Positions 15,776 to 20,335 of a stretch of DNA of 22,652 bases are shown in pieces. The notes beneath the pieces were generated by a model that saw nothing but the letters and a program-made list of their open reading frames with translations, was not told the origin of the DNA and did not search any database. Numbering within the stretch: the stretch's first letter is position 1; every line of letters starts with the position of its first letter. Made by a program: the position numbers and the translations under genes. Source of the stretch: a virus; IMG/VR virus record IMGVR_UViG_3300019752_000022, positions 1 to 22,652 of that record; one strand, written 5' to 3'.

Positions 15776-16176
15776 GTGATCAAGCGCTACCACTACTCAC
15801 TGCTGTCGCCGGAGTGCTGCTGATTGTCTACTCGGCATGGGATGCTATACAGGAGTATAGGCGCTCAAGGGCTGAGATTGACGAACTGATAGAGGATGCC
15901 GACAGACTGATAGCCCGTATCGAGTGGGAGCGAGACTTAGCCCACCGAGCACCATACGATTGCGACTGTGGCTATCCGCCGGACTGGAGCATTCCCGACA
16001 CCCCGCCAGAGCTTACCCGGCGAGTACAGGCATTCACTGGCAGCAATACCCCGGTAACGGAGTGCCACCACCAGCACCAGCTTCAAGGTAGTGGTGCCAT
16101 TTTCTATCAGTCGGTCGGTCTTCTGTCGTGCACACTATGCGGCGGCTGGCAGCTAATCAGGAAGCCAATCAAGTGA
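15772..16176 (+). CDS. Membrane-anchored protein with cysteine-rich C-terminus
   Basis: A 134-aa protein with one N-terminal membrane helix (LLTAVAGVLLIVYSAW, residues 8-23) and a charged helix likely to form a coiled coil (YRRSRAEIDELIEDADRLIA). The C-terminal half holds Cys64, Cys66, Cys98, Cys120 and Cys123 with nearby histidines, a pattern that could bind zinc (the CTLCGGW end is ribbon-like). The topology resembles some phage lysis-accessory or superinfection proteins, but no family was recognised. It starts in an ATGA overlap and shares its stop with the next GTG start. Confidence 0.62.
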   Translation: MSDQALPLLTAVAGVLLIVYSAWDAIQEYRRSRAEIDELIEDADRLIARIEWERDLAHRAPYDCDCGYPPDWSIPDTPPELTRRVQAFTGSNTPVTECHHQHQLQGSGAIFYQSVGLLSCTLCGGWQLIRKPIK

Positions 16177-16379
16177 AAGAGAAATGGATTCCAGTATCCG
16201 AGCCACCAGGGCCAGAGCTGCTAAACGAAAATGGATGGGGAATATTTCTGGCATTCAGGCCAGGGATGATAACCCCGGCAGGTCAGAATGGAACCGCTTG
16301 CTACACCAGCACTTTTGGCTGGAATGACTGCTCTGTAACACACTGGATGCCACTACCAGACCCGCCAGACATTCAATAA
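16173..16379 (+). CDS. DUF551-domain protein
   Basis: A 68-aa protein with the DUF551 signature: KEKWIPVSEPP at the N-terminus and VTHWMPLPDPP at the C-terminus. The start taken is the GTG at 16173, in a GTGA overlap with the preceding stop and with AGGAAG upstream. An ATG at 16128 would add 15 residues that are read out of frame through the neighbour. DUF551 proteins are small accessory proteins common in gammaproteobacterial phages; their function is not established. It is the last gene before a strong terminator. Confidence 0.78.
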   Translation: MKEKWIPVSEPPGPELLNENGWGIFLAFRPGMITPAGQNGTACYTSTFGWNDCSVTHWMPLPDPPDIQ

Positions 16380-16382
16380 CCA

Positions 16383-16423
16383 CCACAACCGGCCAAGCGC
16401 CGGTTTTTTCTGTCTGCAGTATT
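16383..16423 (+). repeat. Direct repeat copy A flanking the inserted gene
   Basis: The segment starts CCACAACCGGCCAAG, continues through the terminator hairpin and T-run, and ends with TGCAGTATT at 16415-16423. The same order recurs at 16869-16910. The first 27 bases differ by one base (loop C versus T), and the five bases before TGCAGTATT differ. It contains the transcription terminator described separately. Confidence 0.8.
16387..16409 (+). terminator. Rho-independent terminator of the early operon
   Basis: AACCGGC at 16387-16393 pairs with GCCGGTT at 16399-16405 around the loop CAAGC, followed by a T-run to 16409. It lies eight bases after the DUF551 stop. Confidence 0.9.
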
Positions 16424-16450
16424 GCACTTCCCCACTCAGTAGGGTTTAAT
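16422..16450 (+). promoter_or_regulatory. Candidate promoter of the inserted gene
   Basis: TTGCAC at 16422-16427 and TTTAAT at 16445-16450 are 17 bases apart. Transcription would start near 16457, ahead of the ATG at 16484. The -35 match is modest. A promoter is expected because a strong terminator stands just upstream. Confidence 0.45.
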
Positions 16451-16483
16451 TTGAAGATAAATCAATCGGAAAGGGTAGTAATC

Positions 16484-16855
16484 ATGATAAAAGGAACAGG
16501 CAAAGGATCGGTAGCATCGAGAAAACTGGGAGCAGCAAGAGAGGGGCTGATTAAATCCCTAGCAGTCAATGACCATGAGTCAGGGTTGATGTACTGGCTG
16601 CGCTCTCTCGAGGCGTTATGCGCTGACGGTTCCTGTCCAAGCAGACGCCGCCAATCAATTTCAATCAAATACCCAGGCTCATTAACAGTACTGCAAGACA
16701 CAGTGGAATTTATCTGGCACCTTAAGGATAAAAAAATATACATTCAATCTTCAGAGTCAGGGGAGGTTTATTACGAGTCTGAAATTGATGGATTTTATTC
16801 GAAGCTGGCATATATTGAATGCCCATCTCTTGATAAACAGGGCCGCATAATATAA
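16484..16855 (+). CDS. Moron-like gene of unknown function
   Basis: A 123-aa protein with no recognised family. It starts at ATG 16484 with AAAGGG eight bases upstream; the frame is open to 16451 but only from a TTG. The N-terminus is basic (MIKGTGKGSVASRKLGAARE), the middle has ESGLMYWLRSLEALCADG and SRRRQ, and the C-terminal half looks beta-rich (SLTVLQDTVEFIWHL, KKIYIQSSESGEVYYESE). It is a separate transcription unit: terminators with the same sequence stand before and after it and a candidate promoter lies between. Its second half is AT-rich (about 37 % GC in sampled lines, against a little over 50 % in the neighbours). These are marks of a recently acquired 'moron'. Such genes often serve the lysogen or block host or phage defences, but nothing in the protein shows which. 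Confidence 0.72.
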   Translation: MIKGTGKGSVASRKLGAAREGLIKSLAVNDHESGLMYWLRSLEALCADGSCPSRRRQSISIKYPGSLTVLQDTVEFIWHLKDKKIYIQSSESGEVYYESEIDGFYSKLAYIECPSLDKQGRII

Positions 16856-16868
16856 AGGCCAGCCGCCG

Positions 16869-16910
16869 CCACAACCGGCCAAGTGCCGGTTTTTTTGTGC
16901 TTGCAGTATT
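16869..16910 (+). repeat. Direct repeat copy B flanking the inserted gene
   Basis: Second copy of the terminator-containing repeat, 486 bases after the first, with one extra T in the T-run and one substitution in the loop. It ends in the same TGCAGTATT (16902-16910). Recombination between the two copies would remove the intervening gene precisely and leave one terminator. Confidence 0.8.
16873..16896 (+). terminator. Rho-independent terminator after the inserted gene
   Basis: AACCGGC at 16873-16879 pairs with GCCGGTT at 16885-16891 around CAAGT, followed by T residues to 16896. It lies about 17 bases after the stop of the moron-like gene. Confidence 0.9.
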
Positions 16911-16930
16911 AATGTCGAGAGTATATATTC
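16901..16930 (+). promoter_or_regulatory. Candidate promoter and operator of the XRE regulator
   Basis: TTGCAG at 16901-16906 and TATATT at 16924-16929 are separated by 17 bases. An imperfect palindrome, GAGTATATATTC at 16919-16930 (10 of 12 symmetric positions), covers the -10 and could be an autoregulatory operator. The predicted start is near 16936. Confidence 0.42.
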
Positions 16931-16961
16931 AGCAAACAAACATTAAAAAGGAGCGTCTAAC

Positions 16962-17171
16962 ATGAACTTTCCACGAGCAATAAAAGTGCTTTGCGCGAAA
17001 GCCGGGATAACCCAGTCAGAGCTAGCCGGAAAAATGGGCGTGCAGCCCCCGAAATTCAGCCAAATGAAATCGCCATCCCTATCAACAATAAAATCTGTTG
17101 CCCTATCGCTCGGAGTAAGGCCTTCGGAGTTGGTGGCTGAAGCGGAGAAGTACCAGGAGAAATCAAAATGA
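16962..17171 (+). CDS. XRE-family helix-turn-helix regulator
   Basis: A 69-aa protein with a lambda-repressor-type HTH: IKVLCAKAGITQSELAGKMG (about residues 7-26), then PPKFSQM as the recognition helix region and LSTIKSVALSLGVRPSELV. An AAGGAG eight bases upstream fixes the start. It lacks any dimerisation or self-cleaving domain, so it is a small Cro/antitoxin-type regulator rather than a CI protein. It is the first gene after the second terminator and overlaps the Rha gene (ATGA), so the two are co-expressed. Confidence 0.8.
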   Translation: MNFPRAIKVLCAKAGITQSELAGKMGVQPPKFSQMKSPSLSTIKSVALSLGVRPSELVAEAEKYQEKSK

Positions 17172-17845
17172 ACATCACGCAAAAACAAACCATGAGCAGT
17201 CGGGAGATTGCTGAGCTTGTAGAATCCCGTCACGACAGCGTAAAACGCTCAATGGAGCGCTTGGCAAAAGGTGACGTAATATCGGTTACACCAATGGTGG
17301 AACCGGTCGCAACAGGCGGAAAGCCTACGGAAGTGCTCAATGTAAACAAGCGCGACAGTTACATAGTCGTTGCCCAGTTATCGCCACAATTCACCGCTCG
17401 CCTGGTTGATCGCTGGCAAGAGCTGGAAGCCCAGCAAGCACCAGCCATTCCCAAGACGCTTTCCGAAGCCCTGCGCCTTGCCGCCGATCAAGCCGAATTT
17501 ATCGAACAGCAGGCTGAGCTGCTGGAAAAACAACAGCCCTCTGTTGAGTTCGTGGAGCGCTATGTGGAGTCATCCGGGACGTTCGGATTCCGTGAAATCT
17601 GCAAGCAACTTGGCGCGAAGGAAAACAAGTTCCGCGCCTTCCTTCAGTCTCAGAAAATCATGTACCGCCTTGGCTCCGACTGGACGCCATACGCACAGCA
17701 CATGGACAAGGGGTTTTTTGAGGTCAAGACCGGCACTGCCAATGGTCACGCCTACAAGTCCCCGCGATTCACCGCAAAGGGCGCTGAGTGGATTTCCGGC
17801 GAATGGGACAAGTACCTGAGGAAAAACCCAGAGGTGGTGAAATGA
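17168..17845 (+). CDS. Phage antirepressor: Rha domain plus KilAC (ANT) domain
   Basis: A 225-aa protein with the Rha regulatory domain at residues about 8-87 (MSSREIAELVESRHDSVKRS, then RDSYIVVAQLSPQFTARLVD and RWQELE). A helical linker follows (LSEALRLAADQAEFIEQQAE, residues 98-117), then a C-terminal KilAC/antirepressor domain (about 125-222: VEFVERYVES, FGFREICKQLGAKENKFRAF, and PRFTAKGAEW near the end). Proteins of this build bind or titrate repressors and can tip a prophage toward lytic growth. It overlaps both neighbours by four bases. The linker and C-terminal plan match the second antirepressor at 19394. Confidence 0.88.
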   Translation: MNITQKQTMSSREIAELVESRHDSVKRSMERLAKGDVISVTPMVEPVATGGKPTEVLNVNKRDSYIVVAQLSPQFTARLVDRWQELEAQQAPAIPKTLSEALRLAADQAEFIEQQAELLEKQQPSVEFVERYVESSGTFGFREICKQLGAKENKFRAFLQSQKIMYRLGSDWTPYAQHMDKGFFEVKTGTANGHAYKSPRFTAKGAEWISGEWDKYLRKNPEVVK

Positions 17846-18297
17846 AGAAACCACCAAAGCCAACCGGCGAGGTTTTGAACCTTGGATTGGCCCGGATAAG
17901 GAAGGGAAGAACGCCAAGACCAAAGCACGGAGCTTGCCGCCACCTCAATCAGACGTACGACGAAGCAGAGCGCCGAGTGTGGTGTGATGACTGTGGTGAT
18001 GAGATTGAGGTATTTGATGCCTATATGGCCCTCATCAATCAGTATGATCGAATTCACAAGCATATAACCTCAAGGACTGAAGAAGCGATATCTGCCGAGA
18101 AGCATAACTTGGTAAGCCGGGCTGCAAAGTCGGTTGATAAGCATTGGAGGAAGCGAGATACAGTGCCGCTGTGCCCGCACTGTAATGAGGGCCTATTCCC
18201 CGAAGATATGGTTGACGGATTGTCAACGGCTTCAAAAAAATGGCTCAAGCAAAAGCGCGACAAGCAAAAGCGCGACAAGCAAACCAATCTGCTATAA
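17842..18297 (+). CDS. Zinc-binding phage protein of unknown function
   Basis: A 151-aa protein. The N-terminal part has Cys32-x-His34 and then WCDDCGDEIEVFDAY (Cys48, Cys51), a treble-clef-like zinc site common in phage accessory proteins. A second CPHC (Cys111, Cys114) is near the C-terminus. Between them is a helical region (RTEEAISAEKHNLVSRAAKS). The C-terminus is a basic repeat (KQKRDKQKRDKQ), encoded by a 15-base tandem duplication. The start is the ATG in the overlap with the antirepressor stop. The last codons reach into the promoter of the next leader: the TATAAT box overlaps its stop codon. Confidence 0.7.
   Translation: MKKPPKPTGEVLNLGLARIRKGRTPRPKHGACRHLNQTYDEAERRVWCDDCGDEIEVFDAYMALINQYDRIHKHITSRTEEAISAEKHNLVSRAAKSVDKHWRKRDTVPLCPHCNEGLFPEDMVDGLSTASKKWLKQKRDKQKRDKQTNLL
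18246..18282 (+). repeat. 15-bp tandem repeat just upstream of the 18293 promoter
   Basis: CAAGCAAAAGCGCGA occurs at 18246-18260 and again at 18261-18275, with a partial third unit to about 18282. It encodes KQKRD repeats and sits about 10-45 bases before the -10 box, where UP elements or regulators bind. Confidence 0.8.
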
Positions 18298-18298
18298 T
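18290..18298 (+). promoter_or_regulatory. Extended -10 promoter of structured leader 1
   Basis: TGCTATAAT is a perfect extended -10 element with no good -35. Transcription would start around 18305, directly before the structured RNA. The same TGCTATAATCAAA sequence stands before leader 2 (20220). Confidence 0.75.
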
Positions 18299-18310
18299 CA
18301 AAACCCCTTC

Positions 18311-18384
18311 GACGTTCTCTCGCGTCACGCCCAGTGGTGCGCTAACACCCTGGGCAACTCCTTTAGCGGGGAGTGGATGCGAGA
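18311..18384 (+). ncRNA. Structured RNA copy 1: three-way junction with kissing loops, C4-like candidate
   Basis: The closing stem pairs 18318-18326 with 18376-18384 (nine pairs including one G-T). Hairpin 2 pairs GCCCAG (18329-18334) with CTGGGC (18350-18355), then after a bulged T pairs GGTG with CACC; its loop is CGCTAA. Hairpin 3 pairs ACTCCT (18357-18362) with GGGAGT (18369-18374); its loop is TTAGCG, the exact complement of the first loop. A 5' hairpin (GACGT 18311-18315 with GCGTC 18322-18326) shares bases with the closing stem, so the two forms exclude each other. Copy 2 keeps every one of these features with different bases. Position beside antirepressors suggests a C4/CI-type antisense immunity RNA; that part is inference. 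Confidence 0.72.
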
Positions 18385-18403
18385 CCAAATAGAGAGAATC
18401 AAA

Positions 18404-19111
18404 ATGACAAAATACGCCCAAAAACCGCCTAAAATAACCGGCAAATCTAACCGATTTTACAAGGCAAGCCGCCGAGATGCCGTAGGCTCGAAAATGAGTT
18501 TCCATCGAAAAAACGGGGCTGGCTACAGCACCAATATTGCCGAAGCTGAAGTAATTACGCTAGAGGAAGCCCAGGACTGGTTTTGCCGATGCCGTGAATT
18601 CGAGGAGCCGTTGTGCGCCGACCGCGTTGATGCCCTGTCAGAACTTTGCGTCGACCATCAGTACATCCCGAGCGAGGGAGCCAAAGGGAATGATGGTGCG
18701 CTATATGCCGGATTTCAGAAGGGTCGGTTTTATGGTAATTTTGTGTACTGGCTCAGTAATAATGGTCTTCCAACGATAAAATTCGAACAAGCATCATTCA
18801 CTCACTCACCAGATTTTAACAGTGATTCCGTGGTTTGGATTCCTGCAATTTTGGCCGCCAAGGCCGCCAAAAGTCGAATAAGCACACACCTGATAGATCG
18901 ACGGTCAATGATTACATCAGCAGGATTAATCACCCCGGCCCGTATTAAAAACCAGCGCCGAAACTCCAACCGAATGACAACCGGAAAAACCCGCTGGAAT
19001 TGCCCGTGCTGCGGTCGAATAAACTGGCAGCATAACCCGTATGAGTTCGAGGGATGCTCTAACATCGATTGCGAAGAGTGGGCTCCACTCTATGAGAGGG
19101 GGAAGGTATGA
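18404..19111 (+). CDS. Hypothetical protein with C-terminal cysteine cluster
   Basis: A 235-aa protein without a recognised family. It starts at ATG 18404; the frame is open to 18134 but that part lies in the previous gene and in the structured leader. The N-terminus contains RFYKASRRDAVGSKMSFHRK and a segment with VITLEEAQDWF. The C-terminus has Cys200, Cys202, Cys203, Cys218 and Cys223 (NCPCCGRINW ... GCSNIDCEEW), likely a zinc ribbon. It is the gene directly behind structured leader 1, so its expression should depend on that RNA. The Shine-Dalgarno (AGAGAG) is weak. The stop overlaps the following fragment (ATGA). Confidence 0.68.
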   Translation: MTKYAQKPPKITGKSNRFYKASRRDAVGSKMSFHRKNGAGYSTNIAEAEVITLEEAQDWFCRCREFEEPLCADRVDALSELCVDHQYIPSEGAKGNDGALYAGFQKGRFYGNFVYWLSNNGLPTIKFEQASFTHSPDFNSDSVVWIPAILAAKAAKSRISTHLIDRRSMITSAGLITPARIKNQRRNSNRMTTGKTRWNCPCCGRINWQHNPYEFEGCSNIDCEEWAPLYERGKV

Positions 19112-19188
19112 GCATGCTCCTGATGGTCAAGGCCATGAACACCAAGGTCGGAAACCCGCTGCGCAAGTTGGTACTGATCAAGCTCTAA
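19108..19188 (+). pseudogene. N-terminal remnant of a helix-turn-helix replication-type protein
   Basis: A 26-codon open frame with a strong purine-rich site (GGGGGAAGG) and an ATGA overlap with the upstream gene. The peptide MSMLLMVKAMNTKVGNPLRK, then LVLIKL and a stop, looks like the conserved beginning of HTH_36-type phage proteins, which normally go on to a 'LADNAND-GECWPS' segment. Here the frame stops at that point and an extended -10 promoter begins immediately after. It is most likely what is left of a gene broken by recombination, though a functional leader peptide cannot be excluded. Confidence 0.5.
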
Positions 19189-19191
19189 TGC

Positions 19192-19200
19192 TGGTATAAT
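19192..19200 (+). promoter_or_regulatory. Extended -10 promoter of the second antirepressor
   Basis: TGGTATAAT, an extended -10 like the two at 18290 and 20220, stands directly after the broken HTH gene. No -35 at usual spacing is seen. Confidence 0.65.
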
Positions 19201-19204
19201 AACC

Positions 19205-19303
19205 TTGCGGCACTTGGGATAAACGGGAGTAGCTACCCACTCAAGCAGCCTATGTCTCCGGGCGCGCCGCAAATCTTTTCAATGGAGACGACAATTTGGA
19301 GAC
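19205..19303 (+). promoter_or_regulatory. Structured 5' leader of the second antirepressor with possible SD sequestration
   Basis: TTGCGGC at 19205-19211 pairs with GCCGCAA at 19266-19272, closing a domain of about 68 bases. Inside, CTTG (19213-19216) can pair with CAAG (19242-19245), extended by two more pairs. GTCTCC at 19254-19259 is complementary to two downstream GGAGAC copies (19284-19289 and 19298-19303). The second copy contains the GGAG Shine-Dalgarno seven bases before ATG 19309. The leader could thus hide or free the ribosome site. It does not share the kissing-loop plan of leaders 1 and 2. Confidence 0.5.
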
Positions 19304-19308
19304 TATCC

Positions 19309-19972
19309 ATGCAAAACATCACTCAAAAACCGTCCGTAATGGACACCGTTCAATTCCTGTCGGAAGTGATCAATCCCGCCCGTTCTGCCGAGAATGAAAA
19401 AACCGGTTCGCTATATTGATTTCTTGGCTCGCGTTAAAGATGAGATTGATTTCAGTCATGACGAAATTTTCGTCATGGATTCGACGGGCGGACGAAGCCG
19501 AGAAGCAATAAATCTAAACCACCAGCAAATGATTCTGGTTGGCATGCGCGAGTCTAAGTCTGTCAGAAAGCGAATACTGAAGCAGCTTGAAGGCATGAAG
19601 TCGCAAACACCAGTCCTGCCACAAACCTTCGCCGAAGCCTTGCAACTGGCAGCCGACCAAGCCAAGCAACTGGAAGCGCAAGCCCCAAAGGTCGCGTTTG
19701 TAGAAAACCTGGTAGAGCGCAAAACCCTGATGACCGCCACTCAAGTGGGCCAGAAGCACAAAATCAGCGCCATCAAATTGAACCGGATGCTGGACGACAT
19801 CGGCGGCATCTATAGTAAGAGTGTCAAGCGCTCACGGACATTTTGTCAGAGCTGGATTGACGGCGGGCTTGGCGAAATGAAACAGACAGAACTTGGTCAC
19901 TCACAGGCATTGTTCACCCCAGCCGGTGAAGTTGAGATCGCCCGCCTTCTGACATCGGAGGGCTTGGTATGA
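19309..19972 (+). pseudogene. Second phage antirepressor, split by a frameshift at an A6 run
   Basis: Two overlapping frames together spell one antirepressor. Frame one runs 19309-19419 (36 aa: MQNITQKPSVMDTVQFLSEV plus INPARSAENEK) and starts behind GGAG. Frame two runs from ATG 19394 to 19972 (192 aa: MKKPVRYIDFLARVKDEIDF, then MILVGMRESKSVRKRILKQL). The halves meet at six A residues (19396-19401); removing one A would join ENEK to PVRYIDFLARV, the sequence expected of this family. The C-terminal region (FAEALQLAADQAKQLEAQAP, then FVENLVE) matches the linker of the antirepressor at 17168. It may be a broken gene, a sequencing error, or a translated overlap; the downstream frame alone keeps most of the protein. 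Confidence 0.7.
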
Positions 19973-20211
19973 GTATGCAAATTAAAGCACAACCTGCGCT
20001 CAGCCTATTAAAAGGCGATACAGAGATAAACATCCATTCAGTTAGTGATGGCCAGGTCTATTACGGAATCTACTCAGGTGTTGGCGACAAACAAGACGGT
20101 CTCTGTGTTGGTTTATATCGCCTCAAAACAGATGATTTTGACAGACTCTTGAAAAAAGCCTTGGCTGATGGCTCAACTCCATTCACCAGGGTGGACCGAC
20201 TCGCGGTTTGA
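19969..20211 (+). CDS. Hypothetical 80-aa protein
   Basis: A small protein starting in an ATGA overlap with the antirepressor. It begins MSMQIKAQPALSLLKGDTEI and continues with HSVSDGQVYYGIYSGVGDKQ and a LYRLKTDDFDRLLKKALADG segment. The predicted fold is short beta strands followed by a helix. No family was recognised. Its ATGAGTATG start resembles that of the broken HTH remnant (ATGAGCATG at 19108), a hint that this operon slot has been rearranged. It ends just before the promoter of structured leader 2. Confidence 0.65.
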   Translation: MSMQIKAQPALSLLKGDTEINIHSVSDGQVYYGIYSGVGDKQDGLCVGLYRLKTDDFDRLLKKALADGSTPFTRVDRLAV

Positions 20212-20219
20212 TTCAGACA

Positions 20220-20228
20220 TGCTATAAT
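20220..20228 (+). promoter_or_regulatory. Extended -10 promoter of structured leader 2
   Basis: TGCTATAAT at 20220-20228, followed by CAAA, is identical in these bases to the promoter at 18290. No convincing -35 was found. The predicted start is near 20235. Confidence 0.75.
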
Positions 20229-20240
20229 CAAACTCCTTCC

Positions 20241-20316
20241 ACGGTTGCCTCGACCGTCCGCCCCAGTAGGTTGCAGCCTCTGGGGCACCTCCCCTGCAAG
20301 GGAGCTGGTCAGGCAA
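20241..20316 (+). ncRNA. Structured RNA copy 2: three-way junction with kissing loops, C4-like candidate
   Basis: The closing stem pairs TTGCCT (20245-20250) with AGGCAA (20311-20316) and, after a bulged C, GACC (20252-20255) with GGTC (20307-20310). Hairpin 2 pairs GCCCCAG (20260-20266) with CTGGGGC (20280-20286), has a bulged T and then AGG with CCT; its loop is TTGCAG. Hairpin 3 pairs CTCCC (20289-20293) with GGGAG (20300-20304); its loop CTGCAA is the exact complement of the other loop. A competing 5' hairpin pairs ACGGT (20241-20245) with ACCGT (20253-20257). Nearly all paired bases in the closing stem and the loops differ from copy 1 while pairing is kept. Confidence 0.72.
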
Positions 20317-20335
20317 ATAAAAATGAGGTAACACC

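Noticed and set aside
18350-18384. GGGCAAC followed by a hairpin, resembling the core of HDV-like ribozymes
   Set aside because: The order of strands does not allow the nested double pseudoknot (no P2 strand inside P1, no proper P1.1), and copy 2 lacks the motif.
18134-19111. A 325-aa frame starting at 18134
   Set aside because: The first 90 codons overlap the upstream zinc protein and the structured leader; ATG 18404 is the likely start.
19205-19272. Third copy of the kissing-loop RNA
   Set aside because: It has a closing stem and promoter like the others, but no two hairpins with complementary six-base loops could be built.
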